Below, one piece after another: positions 19,657 through 28,346 of a stretch of DNA of 39,997 nucleotides (the stretch's first letter is position 1; every line of letters starts with the position of its first letter). The stretch is from positions 1-39,997 of IMG/VR virus record IMGVR_UViG_3300042352_000239; one strand, 5' to 3'. Origin of the DNA: a virus. Position numbers and translations under genes: made by a program. The notes under the pieces are model-generated. The model saw only the letters and a list, made by a program, of their open reading frames with translations. It did not search any database and was not told the DNA's origin.

Positions 19657-22600
19657 TTAACTGCCAACAGCAGATGCAGTGCCAAGAAAATACATGGTTT
19701 TTGTCGGGGTTGATGAAACGCGCCTAGCAAAAAGCTGAACTTCATAATCTGTGCTTGTTGAAAGGCCGGTTTTCAGAGGGCCACAGTTGATGCTTCCATC
19801 AAAAGAAAAATAAGCATTAAATTCTCCGTCATAAAAAACGAAGGCATCAGGATCACTGTTAACGGCGCTTGCTGCATCAGCGAAGCTACCTCCAACTGTG
19901 CGATACTGCCATTTCATTTCGACATTAGAATCCGGCGTTTCAATTTCTGGAGATGCCGCATCACAAGTAACAGATAGGGCGGCAGAAAATTGAATTTGCC
20001 CGCCCGATCCGGTTTTTACGGTCATGAGGTCAGAGACGGCTACAAAACTGGTCCCCGTAATCGAATTGAAAACAGAGTCAGACACAGTAGTACCGCCGCC
20101 CGAACCCGTGTTTGGCGGGGCAGCATCATTACGGCTTACGCCTATAATCGCATCAAGCGTCGTGCTGTCCCTTACTGATCGAACCTCAATATAAGCAGTA
20201 GCCGCGATTGTAACGCCAGTCGGTATAGTAACTACGCCATCAGAAGATACCGTCACAGTCCCGCCAGTGATCCCAGCTTGGGAAACAATGCTCCATGTGG
20301 TCGAACTAGAAACATTTGTACCACCACGGCGACGAACGATACCAATTGTTTTAGGAAGTTGCCCAGCGGATAGAGTCCCAAGATAATCGGCTGCAAAAGC
20401 AATCGGAGCAATCTGGTCAAGGCTAGGCACGGCAGTTGATGTCAAATCAACAAGTGCGTTACCCCAAGCACTGCCACTCCAGCGGCGAAGCTCGCCGGTA
20501 GATGCCTTAAACCAAAGGTCGCCAACAGCGTCAGCAGTAGGGGCTGTTTCGCTTACGAATGTAGTAACTTTGCTATCGGCTGTCGTTTGGGCTGTGGCAG
20601 CATCCGTCAACGCTTGAGAAATACCAGAGTCGCGCACCAATACCCACGCCGAACCAGACCAGCGATAAAGCTTATTGTTATCGTCGGTGTCGATCCAAAG
20701 ATCGCCAACGGCCTCTGCGGTCGGTGCCGTGGTGTTGACAAAGGTGGTTACCTTACCGTCAGCCGTAGCTTGAGCATCAGAAGCGGCAGCGATAGCCGTC
20801 GAGATCGCGTCATCCTGAACCTCGATAAAGGTCGTGCCATTGTGGCGATACAACTTGTTCCCGTCATCAGTGTCGATCCACAGGTCACCCGATGAAGCAC
20901 CAGAAGGCATTGACGATTGATAAAAGCTTTCAATTTTACCGTCAGCGGACGCCTGAGCATTCGCCGCATCAGTCAGTGCCTGAGCGATTCCAGCGTCACG
21001 CGCTAAAACCCATGCGCTGCCTGACCATCTATACAGCTTATTGCTGTCATCAGTGTCGAACCACAAGTCGCCAACGCCCTCTGCTGTCGGCGCGGAAGTC
21101 GTGTAGAATGTAGTGACCTTACCGTCAGCAGTGGCTTGCGCCCCAGCGGCATCAGATATTGCTATCCCGATCCCAGCGTCCTGTACAACGACCCAAGCGG
21201 AACCGCTCCAACGATATTGCTTGTTACCATCATCCGTATCGAACCAAAGGTCGCCAATACCTTCAGCGGTGGGAGCAGAGGATTGATAGAATGTCTGCAC
21301 TTTTCCGTCAGCAGTGGCCTGTGCGTCATTTGCCAACGCAGCGGCGGCAGCTATGCCAGCGTCTTGTACCGAAACCCAAGCCGAGCCACTCCAGCGATAC
21401 AGTTTGTTGCTATCATCTGTGTCAATCCAGAGGTCACCGATGGCTTCAGCAGTCGGCGCGGAGGCACTAGCGAATGTAGTAACCTTTCCATCCGCAGTAG
21501 CCTGCGCATCAGAGGCAGCAACAATGGCCGCATTAATGCCATCATCCTGAATCTCTATGAAAGTGATTCCGTTGTGGCGGTAAAGTTTATTGCCATCGTC
21601 CGTATCGATCCACAGATCGCCCTCTGTGCCGGTGGTCGGCATAGTGGCCTGATAGAAGCTCTCTATCTTGCCATCAGCCGTGGCCTGAGCCGAAAGGGCC
21701 GCATCAAGCGCCTGATCGATACCCAGAATAAACGGAGCATTCAGCGGGTCGTAAATCGTCGGGGCAGTTGGCGTGACCGGAGCCGAGTCCTCACGATCCC
21801 AAGCGTAGATCGCAGCATTCTCTTCGACCAGAGCCAAAGGCACCTGACCGTCGAAGCGGATTTCCTGACTGATCACGCGGAACGGCTTATTCGACCAGCC
21901 AAGAGCCTCAATGCTGAGACGCACAACGTCGCCAACCTGACAACCAAGCGCCTTTGCGTTGAAGGTGGCGCTGAACATGCCGCGATACTGGTTGCGCTGC
22001 AAAATTTGCTTGGCGATCCGCTGCGCTCGCCGACCATCCTCAACATAAGCCAAGTCAATGGTGGTGGCGCGTTCGATGCCGTCCGAAGAGGTGAAGCCAA
22101 CTTCAGGATAGTCCACCATCTGATAAAGGCTGGTGTAAGACGGATCGACATAGCGGCCACGGGCCACATTATAGTTTTCTGTCAGGCCGCGAGTTTGCTG
22201 CCAATCAAACTCGCCAAGCATGTCGGCTTCGTCCAAATCAAGCACATATTCGCCAAGGTCATTCTTCATGACCGTCAGCGTCAACTTGCCGGAATTGTCG
22301 CGGAGCGTACCGTTCATGGACATGAGGAAGGTATTAATAATGTCCATGCGGCTGTCGGCGTCTGAAGCCGTGCCTGAAGTGCGATAACGCTTTTGCGTCC
22401 CGCCAGTGGCAAGGATCACACTTTCGTCGCAGATATTGGCCGCAGTGATGAAGGAAGCCATGTCCAGCCGGTTCGCCGGTACGCCACAGCCAACAGACAG
22501 TTTGCCATTGATCTTCCAACCCAGAAGCCACCAGAGAAGCTGGAGCGCCGGATTGTCGCAATCGTCTGCGTCGGTGTAAACGCCCCAAGTGGTCTGATCG

Positions 22601-23265
22601 TTAGAGCGATGGCTTCCAGAGCCGCCAGCAACTGTGCTGTCCTTGCGGGGGTCATAGAGGAGCGCACCATTGCCAATGATCGTCACACGGCTAGGCAGGC
22701 CATTTACAAGCGGGCTTTCAGCCTTCTTGGTGTTGCCAGTACGCTTGATCCGAATATGCAAATAAGCGCAGCCGGTGAGCCGACGTGATGAACCCCATTT
22801 TGCGCCACCATTAATGGCGATGGTATTGCCAGCGGTCCCTTCGGTGCGGGTCGTTACAGTCAGATAGCCGGTATAGGTTGCGGTCACGCCACCAGTGGCA
22901 GTCCAAGCCTGCTTTTCTTCGAACCAAATCTCATCAATCGACGCAACTTTATGAGCCGCGACGGCAATAATATAATCAATAAATTCCTGATCGGTGCCGC
23001 TGCTTTCGTGGTAGCGAAGGTCCAAGTTCATGGCAGTCGTGCCAAAAACCGACTTGCGCGGCGTAATAGGATCGAGGCTGACGTTTAGGCGGCTTGATTG
23101 TGTCCTTGGCGCTTTAGGGCCAAAAAGCTGTTGAGAAGCCCCGCTAAGAACAGTAGTAAACGCTGCAACTCTAAGAGTTGTTGCCAAGGCTGGTCCAATG
23201 CCGGGGATAAGTGAAACCCCAACCAAAACTGCGGCAATGGCAATGCTCTTTGCAATCTTACCCAC
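19657..23265 (-). CDS. Tail tip / central fibre protein (lambda gpJ-like) with 7 tandem repeats
   Basis: I start at GTG 23265 (GGAG at 8-nt spacing), overlapping the upstream stop by 8 bp; ATG 23346 would overlap by 89 bp. The protein is then 1202 aa. The N-terminus has a hydrophobic helix (KIAKSIAIAAVLVGVSLIPG), followed by a gpJ-type tail-tip region (residues about 60-480: SVFGTTAMNLDLRYHESSG, ASFITAANICDES, ENYNVARGRYVDPS). Then seven repeats of about 61 residues, each with AQATADGK, GDLW(I/F)DTDD and YRWSGSAW, lead to a C-terminal beta domain. It should form the tail tip and contact the host receptor. Confidence 0.85.
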   Translation of the reverse strand: MGKIAKSIAIAAVLVGVSLIPGIGPALATTLRVAAFTTVLSGASQQLFGPKAPRTQSSRLNVSLDPITPRKSVFGTTAMNLDLRYHESSGTDQEFIDYIIAVAAHKVASIDEIWFEEKQAWTATGGVTATYTGYLTVTTRTEGTAGNTIAINGGAKWGSSRRLTGCAYLHIRIKRTGNTKKAESPLVNGLPSRVTIIGNGALLYDPRKDSTVAGGSGSHRSNDQTTWGVYTDADDCDNPALQLLWWLLGWKINGKLSVGCGVPANRLDMASFITAANICDESVILATGGTQKRYRTSGTASDADSRMDIINTFLMSMNGTLRDNSGKLTLTVMKNDLGEYVLDLDEADMLGEFDWQQTRGLTENYNVARGRYVDPSYTSLYQMVDYPEVGFTSSDGIERATTIDLAYVEDGRRAQRIAKQILQRNQYRGMFSATFNAKALGCQVGDVVRLSIEALGWSNKPFRVISQEIRFDGQVPLALVEENAAIYAWDREDSAPVTPTAPTIYDPLNAPFILGIDQALDAALSAQATADGKIESFYQATMPTTGTEGDLWIDTDDGNKLYRHNGITFIEIQDDGINAAIVAASDAQATADGKVTTFASASAPTAEAIGDLWIDTDDSNKLYRWSGSAWVSVQDAGIAAAAALANDAQATADGKVQTFYQSSAPTAEGIGDLWFDTDDGNKQYRWSGSAWVVVQDAGIGIAISDAAGAQATADGKVTTFYTTSAPTAEGVGDLWFDTDDSNKLYRWSGSAWVLARDAGIAQALTDAANAQASADGKIESFYQSSMPSGASSGDLWIDTDDGNKLYRHNGTTFIEVQDDAISTAIAAASDAQATADGKVTTFVNTTAPTAEAVGDLWIDTDDNNKLYRWSGSAWVLVRDSGISQALTDAATAQTTADSKVTTFVSETAPTADAVGDLWFKASTGELRRWSGSAWGNALVDLTSTAVPSLDQIAPIAFAADYLGTLSAGQLPKTIGIVRRRGGTNVSSSTTWSIVSQAGITGGTVTVSSDGVVTIPTGVTIAATAYIEVRSVRDSTTLDAIIGVSRNDAAPPNTGSGGGTTVSDSVFNSITGTSFVAVSDLMTVKTGSGGQIQFSAALSVTCDAASPEIETPDSNVEMKWQYRTVGGSFADAASAVNSDPDAFVFYDGEFNAYFSFDGSINCGPLKTGLSTSTDYEVQLFARRVSSTPTKTMYFLGTASAVGS
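20430..21690 (-). repeat. Seven tandem repeats of about 183 bp in the tail-tip gene
   Basis: The sequence encoding AQATADGK recurs near 21690, 21507, 21325, 21142, 20959, 20776 and 20594, a step of about 183 bp. Units 1 and 5 share KIESFYQ, YRHNG and QDD, while units 2, 3, 4 and 6 share YRWSGSAW, so a block of four appears to have been partly duplicated. Unit 7 is degenerate. Confidence 0.85.
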
Positions 23266-23656
23266 GCTCAACGCTCCAGCACTTATCCCACATTTCGCGG
23301 GGAACGCGCTCCAGCCCATCGTCAGAGACGAAATATGCGAAGCCACCCATTACTACACCAACACTCTGATCGAAGAAAGCAAGATCGCCTCTTTGTGCAT
23401 GGCTAATAGGTATTTCGTCAAACTTGCTGTCGAGGGTGGTTTCAAGATCGCCCTCACCGATCTCCTTCAATGCCTTAATGCTGCCCCGTAGATCGCTGTA
23501 GGAGCCTTTGAACTCCTGCATGGGGTCAACACCCGTCATGACCTCAACAGCCCCCGCAGCGAACATGCAGCAGTCATTGACGCCATATTGAAAAGGCTCA
23601 TCGCGCTTGCTGGCGATATAGTCAGACAAAGCTTCTTCCCAGATCGTTACCCGCAT
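23258..23656 (-). CDS. DUF6950-like / NlpC-P60-type tail protein
   Basis: The 132-aa protein begins WEEALSDYIASKRDEPFQYG, followed by VNDCCMFAAGAVEVMTG, the Cys-containing helix of DUF6950 and NlpC/P60-like tail proteins (Cys about 29-30, preceded by a G-x-N-D motif). A later RGDLAFF near residue 89 is also typical. The gene sits at the position of lambda gpK. It may be a cysteine peptidase or an inactive relative attached to the tail tip. TAATG couples it to the upstream gene. Confidence 0.72.
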   Translation of the reverse strand: MRVTIWEEALSDYIASKRDEPFQYGVNDCCMFAAGAVEVMTGVDPMQEFKGSYSDLRGSIKALKEIGEGDLETTLDSKFDEIPISHAQRGDLAFFDQSVGVVMGGFAYFVSDDGLERVPREMWDKCWSVERG

Positions 23657-24372
23657 TATTTGCTGTCCTGCATAAGCGTATCCATACCGCCGCCATAAGC
23701 ACCGCCACGCCAGCCGAAGGATGCGTCTGACAGACCGCTTCCCTGAATGCCGTTAGCTGCGGAGATGGCCGCTTCACCACTGAGATCGCCGGGATCATAA
23801 ATGTTTTGCATAAGAAGCGTCTTATTCTGAGCACCGGTCAAGCTGATGAGATAGTTCTCAATCGTAAGTGTAACAACCTGACTGTCAGGAGCACCAGATA
23901 TAGTCACCTCATTCATGTAGCCGGTATAATAAGGAACAATTGACCCTACTTGGTTCTCATTCTCATCAACGCAATAATGCCACAAGCGAGCAATTCTGCC
24001 CTGCCACCGTGTCTTATCGCCGATCATGTTGAGGAAGTCAGAAGACCGCATCCGAATTAAATCGCCTTCGCGGTCAGTTACAAAATCGCCATCTCGTTCT
24101 TGTAAAAAGTCGAGGTTGACAATCAGCCCGCCAAGTGAAATCGAAACGGTATCAGAGCCAGTTTCATTATGCTGAACAGAGGAAACCTGAATGAGATTGT
24201 GGTCGTAGCTTTCGTATGTCCCGTCCAACTCCGAATCGCCAGAACCAGAAACTACTTTATCATAAATCCCGCTGGTGCCGCGAAAAACGTCACCGTCGAA
24301 ATCAGCATATAGAAGAACACGCCAAGGAACAATCGGCGCTTCCAGTGCAGCCTGAGTCGTCGGATCAAGCAT
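23656..24372 (-). CDS. Tail hub / baseplate protein, DUF2163-like
   Basis: The 238-aa protein has the layout of DUF2163/BR0599-like tail proteins: VPWRVLLYADFDGDVFRGTS near the N-terminus, a middle LWHYCVDENENQVGSIVPYY and GYMNEVTISGAPDSQVVTLT, and a Gly-rich end (WRGGAYGGGMDTLMQ). The gene holds the position of lambda gpL. It probably belongs to the tail-tip complex. The family assignment is from pattern and position only. It starts by TAATG-type coupling. Confidence 0.65.
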   Translation of the reverse strand: MLDPTTQAALEAPIVPWRVLLYADFDGDVFRGTSGIYDKVVSGSGDSELDGTYESYDHNLIQVSSVQHNETGSDTVSISLGGLIVNLDFLQERDGDFVTDREGDLIRMRSSDFLNMIGDKTRWQGRIARLWHYCVDENENQVGSIVPYYTGYMNEVTISGAPDSQVVTLTIENYLISLTGAQNKTLLMQNIYDPGDLSGEAAISAANGIQGSGLSDASFGWRGGAYGGGMDTLMQDSK

Positions 24373-24962
24373 CAGAAGGACTCCCGTAGATTCAGCGAGA
24401 GGCTATACACATAGCCTGCCTCGACTGAAAGTGTCGGTTCCTCCACCATATACATCAAGCAAAACGGATTGCGAAACTCAATTACAGCATTGTCACTGGG
24501 GGCAACCCTAATCAGCGGCTCGAAGCTAATCGTTGCCTGCCCAGAGCCGTTAGACGTGACATTGGCCGTAAGTTGCAGCAACTGATTATTGATCGTGACA
24601 AACTGCCCAGCCTGAAGCACCGTGGTCGATGCAGGCCATCCGTCCGTTGCAAGGCTTCGACCAGTCTGCCCAGCGCCGTTGACAAGTGCAGTCGCACCGG
24701 AAGCTGACTGCGCCGTAGGATCGACCGGAATTTGAAAATCATTGGTCCGGCCACGCGCCTGCGCAATGAATGAGCGCCAAGGATTGATAAGGCTGGTGCC
24801 AACAATGGGCGGGAGCGTGATCTGGCATTCCCACCAGCCACGGCCAGAGGCGATGGTTTGACGCTTGCCCGTCCAGCTAGACACGTTGGTCTGGCTTGGC
24901 ATAACAAAGCGCCAAGACATGCTTTGCGGCTTAGGCGTCGAAGGCAAAGTTATAGTAGCCAT
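24372..24962 (-). CDS. Distal tail-like protein, 196 aa
   Basis: A beta-rich tail protein: SMSWRFVMPSQTNVSSWTG near the N-terminus, GRGWWECQITLPP, and a C-terminal half with NNQLLQLTANVTSNGSGQ and VEAGYVYSLSLNLRESF. The gene lies between tape measure and hub, the place of lambda gpM or the distal-tail proteins. No enzymatic motifs. Start and stop are coupled by TAATG and a one-base overlap. Confidence 0.65.
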   Translation of the reverse strand: MATITLPSTPKPQSMSWRFVMPSQTNVSSWTGKRQTIASGRGWWECQITLPPIVGTSLINPWRSFIAQARGRTNDFQIPVDPTAQSASGATALVNGAGQTGRSLATDGWPASTTVLQAGQFVTINNQLLQLTANVTSNGSGQATISFEPLIRVAPSDNAVIEFRNPFCLMYMVEEPTLSVEAGYVYSLSLNLRESF

Positions 24963-26905
24963 TATTGCATAACCCCAGCAAGGCGCGGACGGCGCAGGCC
25001 TCTAGTTGTACGGGCCTCTGCCGCAGCGATGATTGCAGGCGCAGCCTCAAGGATGCCCTGCTGCACCTGTGCGCGAACAGCCGCAGGATCAGAGGAACCG
25101 CGAGCGTCTACAGTGATATTGATGCCGCCTCCAATACCACCTTTCATCTTGTGGTTGGGGATGACCTGACTGCCTTTAGGAAGATTAACCAACTCAGGAC
25201 CACGTTCACCGACAAGCGCCAAGCCGCCGGGTGCGTTCATGGTTCCGTTTGCGAATTTGGGTAATTTAATTCCAATCGCGGGCATGACTGTATCGGTAAA
25301 GAAGCCAACAATCTGCTTGACCACGTATAGCTTCCACAGTTCGTCAATGACGCTATTAATGATGCTTTTCATCCCGTCCTTGAAGGATGCTGCACCGGTT
25401 AGCATTCCCTTAAAGGCGTCCGAGACGGCGTTGCCGATGGATTCGAAGGATGATTTTATCTCGGCATTCTTTTTAGTAACCTCGGCCTTATCCATTTCCT
25501 CGCGAATACGCTTGTAAAGCATAGCAATATATTCAAGGTTTACGCCAGCCGCGCTACCCTCTTCCGAGAGTATATTCATAATATGAGCAAGCGCCGCCAT
25601 ATCCTCTTGGACAGGGGAAAGGCCAGCATTCATTTTCTCATATTTTTCAAGCATAGCTTCAAGCGGACCAGCGGCTGTCGCCGTGGCCATTTGCCCAAGA
25701 TCGCTCATTCTTTTCGTCGTTTCGCGATTGTTATCCGCCAAAAATTTATATTCAGCGTTTATCGAGCGAAGTGCAATCAGCCAATCTGGCAAGGATTTAT
25801 TTGCAAGATTAACCGCCGCGTCATCAAACTTTTTAGCTGCCTGATCTGCTTCCTTAAATTTGCTAAGAAACTCTTCAGCAGGATTTCTGGCTTCTTTATA
25901 TGCGTCAGTTACAGCGGTTAGCTGAGTTTCAAACTCGGCATAAGTCAGCTTTCCGGCCTCAAATTCTGCGATAATTTTTTCTTGTGCTTGACGCACTTTA
26001 TCGATTTCTGAAGTCTTTGGCTCTTTTCGCGGCTTCTCTTTGTCTCCCGCTAAAAACTTAGCCAAATTGGCGCGAGCCTCATAAACGGACGCAGTGGTTT
26101 CCTTCAAGACGGTGGTTAATTCATCAGCGTCTTTAGTTGCCTTTTTTACGTCTCCAAAGCCAAACAAATCAGCTATCTTTGCGCCCAAAGAAAAGCCGGG
26201 GCTTACCCCCCTCAAATTTTCAATCGAGCTTCTTTCGAGCAATGCGGCTTTAACACGAATTTGAGACGCCTTAACGTCGGTAGCCGCCGCTTCCAGATTT
26301 GCTAAGGCAGAGTCAACCGCTGCCCTTTTAGCCATTTCAGCATTTTTAGTATTACGACCCAAGGCTTCGTCAAGCTGGGCCTTCGCCTCTAACAGGTTTA
26401 CTGTAGCCGCTCTATCTGCCTTAAGAGCGTCGGTTAATTTCTTTGAGGCCTCACCAGTTTCAAAAAAACTCATGATAAGGGGCGTTAAGGCCATTGTCCC
26501 CAAGGTGATAAGAGCGCCCCAAGGCCCAGCCAAAAATGCGCCAAATGCCCCAGCTTTGCCGCCCATCTCCGACAAAGCAAAACCGATTTGGCCAAGTTGC
26601 TGGTTAAATGCTTGGATCGGACTAGCGCCAGTCGAGATCGATGTGGCCAAGTCGTTAAACTGCATCCCAAGCTGTTGAGTGCCCTGACGTTGACGGCGCA
26701 ACTCTTTAGCTTGCGCATCCGCCAAAGTATTATAACGCTTACCATTACGAATTACGGTCTCGGTAGAAGCGGCAAGCCCACCGTTTGCAGTTTTAAGTGC
26801 CTCGACCTCTTGGCGTAATTTATCGACGGAGGCAACGAGTTGCTGCATCTCTCGCTGGCCCTGAACCTGAGCAGCAAATAGATACTCAATTCTTTCTTGT
26901 GCCAC
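24962..26905 (-). CDS. Tape measure protein
   Basis: The 647-aa protein starts with GTG (26905) preceded by GAGGAAAGG. It has an N-terminal coiled coil (QREMQQLVASVDKLRQEVEA), a hydrophobic segment (about 117-147, containing AFLAGPWGALITLGTMALTP), long helical stretches and a C-terminal glycine region (FANGTMNAPGGLALVGERGP) common in siphovirus tape measures. By the usual 0.15 nm per residue it would set a tail of about 95-100 nm. It overlaps the 3' end of the gpGT extension by 20 bp. Confidence 0.9.
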   Translation of the reverse strand: MAQERIEYLFAAQVQGQREMQQLVASVDKLRQEVEALKTANGGLAASTETVIRNGKRYNTLADAQAKELRRQRQGTQQLGMQFNDLATSISTGASPIQAFNQQLGQIGFALSEMGGKAGAFGAFLAGPWGALITLGTMALTPLIMSFFETGEASKKLTDALKADRAATVNLLEAKAQLDEALGRNTKNAEMAKRAAVDSALANLEAAATDVKASQIRVKAALLERSSIENLRGVSPGFSLGAKIADLFGFGDVKKATKDADELTTVLKETTASVYEARANLAKFLAGDKEKPRKEPKTSEIDKVRQAQEKIIAEFEAGKLTYAEFETQLTAVTDAYKEARNPAEEFLSKFKEADQAAKKFDDAAVNLANKSLPDWLIALRSINAEYKFLADNNRETTKRMSDLGQMATATAAGPLEAMLEKYEKMNAGLSPVQEDMAALAHIMNILSEEGSAAGVNLEYIAMLYKRIREEMDKAEVTKKNAEIKSSFESIGNAVSDAFKGMLTGAASFKDGMKSIINSVIDELWKLYVVKQIVGFFTDTVMPAIGIKLPKFANGTMNAPGGLALVGERGPELVNLPKGSQVIPNHKMKGGIGGGINITVDARGSSDPAAVRAQVQQGILEAAPAIIAAAEARTTRGLRRPRLAGVMQ

Positions 26906-27382
26906 GCTTTTGCCTTTCCTCGTTCAGCTTAAAATAAGCGAGCCACTCGTTATACTCGTCTATGGAGATTTGTTCAATCTCCGCAATGGTTTTGCCAAGT
27001 CGATCCGCCAAGGTGATGAGGTTGTACCTTAGCGGATCGTCTATTAGTTTTTTTCAGCTTCCTCCGCCGAAGTGCCGCTCATCAGAGCAGCCGCCACGGT
27101 CGAGATTACCGCCACCTCTTCGCGCATAAGGACTGCCTTGTCCTCAAGCGTGAACAACTTCTCACCCTGTCCGTTTTCTGCCTTCAGAACGATCAGATCG
27201 ACCATAGCCTCGAATGAGGCTGAACTCAGAAAATTGGGGTGCTTGCGCTGAATGCGATTAAGTTCGCCAGCAAGAAGCGGACCATAATAGACCTTTTCAG
27301 GCGAACCCGGCTCACCCCACTCAGGAACCTCGACATGACGTTTATGCGAGGTACGCTCTGAAATACGCTTTGCAATGCTCAT
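26886..27382 (-). CDS. Tail assembly chaperone, frameshifted long form (gpGT-like)
   Basis: At 27053-27047 the minus strand reads A_AAA_AAC in frame, a classical -1 slippery heptamer, two codons before the normal stop. A -1 shift continues for 53 codons (LIDDPLRYNLITLADRLG, later IDEYNEWLAYFKLNEE) to a TGA at 26886, giving a protein of about 165 aa. The 'EW..YF' end is typical of T extensions that bind the tape measure. The tape measure start lies inside this extension. Frameshifting is inferred from sequence. Confidence 0.82.
27044..27382 (-). CDS. Tail assembly chaperone, short form (gpG-like)
   Basis: The 112-aa protein is the product of normal termination. It is helical and charged (KRISERTSHKRHVEVPEWGE) and ends EEAEKN. 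In siphophages this chaperone coats the tape measure during tail assembly. A frameshift at the end of the gene gives a longer form. AAGGAAATAT precedes the ATG. The upstream neighbour is the second tail-tube gene; the tape measure follows. Confidence 0.85.
   Translation of the reverse strand: MSIAKRISERTSHKRHVEVPEWGEPGSPEKVYYGPLLAGELNRIQRKHPNFLSSASFEAMVDLIVLKAENGQGEKLFTLEDKAVLMREEVAVISTVAAALMSGTSAEEAEKN
27047..27053 (-). other. A_AAA_AAC -1 frameshift slippery site
   Basis: Read on the minus strand, the heptamer lies at 27053-27047, with GAA before and TAA after in frame 0. It is the junction between the short and long chaperone forms. Confidence 0.82.
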
Positions 27383-27400
27383 ATATTTCCTTTCTTAAAA

Positions 27401-27793
27401 TTAGACAGTAGCAGAGGTCAGCGCACCAGTCCCTTGAATAGTGATCGTTGATTCCACCATGCCGTCGAAGCTGGCAGTAACAGTCTTGCCGGTAACAATG
27501 GCGTTGCCGGTCAGATAGACATCACCAGCCGTCGTTCCTTCGGGCATAAAGCGAACAGCAACCTCAGAGCCAACCACAAGAGCGCCCTGACCAGTCGTGT
27601 CAGCTTCGTCCCAAAATACGTCTACCGAGCCGCTCCAAGCCTTCAGCGTGGTCTTGAAGGTGCGATAGGCATCACCCATCGAGGTGTCTTCTGCGGTGTC
27701 GGAAGTTTCCTCAACCGAGTAAGAACGAATTTCGAGAACACTGTTTGACGCGCCAACGCGGACAGTGCCTTCTGAACCAGTGTGAGTAGCCAT
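27401..27793 (-). CDS. Major tail tube protein, second copy
   Basis: The 130-aa protein shares most of its residues with the next upstream gene (27805-28203): identical MATHTGSEGTVRVGA start, IRSYSVEETSDTAEDTSMGD, YRTFKTTLKAWSGSVDVFWD and IVTGKTVTASFDGMVEST blocks. Both look like siphovirus tail-tube proteins of the small lambda/TP901 type. Differences cluster in the loop after VFWDE and in the segment before the YLTGNAIV/YYTGSAIV strand. Which copy is the main tube protein cannot be told. It lies just upstream of the chaperone. Confidence 0.8.
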   Translation of the reverse strand: MATHTGSEGTVRVGASNSVLEIRSYSVEETSDTAEDTSMGDAYRTFKTTLKAWSGSVDVFWDEADTTGQGALVVGSEVAVRFMPEGTTAGDVYLTGNAIVTGKTVTASFDGMVESTITIQGTGALTSATV

Positions 27794-27804
27794 TCCCTAT
27801 ATCC

Positions 27805-28203
27805 TCAAGCCAAGGTTGCGAACGTCAAGGCACCGTTGCCCTGAAGCGTGATTGTGGACTCCACCATGCCATCAAAGCTGGCGGTAACGGTTTTACCCGT
27901 AACGATTGCCGATCCGGTGTAGTAACGCTCCGAGACGCCAGCAGAGGCACCTTCAGGATAGAAATTTACCGTAACCTCTGAGCCGGGGGCGAGGGCGATC
28001 TGACCATTGGTGTCGGTCTCATCCCAGAACACGTCAACGCTGCCAGACCATGCCTTCAGGGTCGTTTTGAACGTGCGATAAGAATCGCCCATAGAAGTAT
28101 CTTCGGCAGTGTCCGAAGTCTCTTCAACAGAATAAGAGCGGATTTCCGCGATAGCATTGGCACCAACCCGAACGGTGCCTTCCGAACCAGTATGGGTCGC
28201 CAT
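27805..28203 (-). CDS. Major tail tube protein, first copy
   Basis: A 132-aa paralogue of the next gene, about three quarters or more identical by eye. It carries an extra pair of residues in the loop before YYTGSAIV and a one-residue longer C-terminus (FATLA). It is coupled by a one-base TAATG overlap to the 47-aa gene upstream. It follows the tail-terminator genes, where a single tail-tube gene is usual. Both copies keep full length, so both are probably functional. Confidence 0.82.
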   Translation of the reverse strand: MATHTGSEGTVRVGANAIAEIRSYSVEETSDTAEDTSMGDSYRTFKTTLKAWSGSVDVFWDETDTNGQIALAPGSEVTVNFYPEGASAGVSERYYTGSAIVTGKTVTASFDGMVESTITLQGNGALTFATLA

Positions 28204-28346
28204 TATTCAGACTCCTCTTTCGCCTTAGCCTTTGCCTTGGGTTTCTCTTCGTGCGGCTTCCAACCGATGCTGGCATAATAATCCAGATCGACATGGCAAG
28301 CCAGAATTTCGTCGCCGTTGGCGTTATAAACCTTGACCATCTTCAT
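28203..28346 (-). CDS. 47-aa small protein with Lys/Ala-rich tail
   Basis: Unrecognised protein reading MKMVKVYNANGDEILACHVD, then LDYYASIGWKPHEE and a tail of repeated KAKAKAKEE. The N-terminus resembles small head-tail accessory proteins made of one beta-rich module with a basic tail. It is linked by ATGA to the tail-terminator gene and by TAATG to the tail-tube gene, so it is expressed with them. Confidence 0.65.
   Translation of the reverse strand: MKMVKVYNANGDEILACHVDLDYYASIGWKPHEEKPKAKAKAKEESE

Noticed and set aside
20430-21690. CRISPR-like array because of regular repeats
   Set aside because: The repeats are about 183 bp, code for protein in frame and lack short identical repeats with unique spacers.
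21136-22365. A 409-residue open frame on the plus strand
   Set aside because: It lies fully antisense to the tail-tip gene, whose reading frame is continuous with clear domain and repeat structure; the plus-strand frame has a Ser/Arg-rich composition typical of a shadow and no ribosome site.
23266-23346. ATG start at 23346 for the tail-tip protein
   Set aside because: It would overlap the upstream gene by 89 bp and has no site; GTG 23265 has GGAG at 8-nt spacing and fits the tight coupling seen between neighbouring tail genes.
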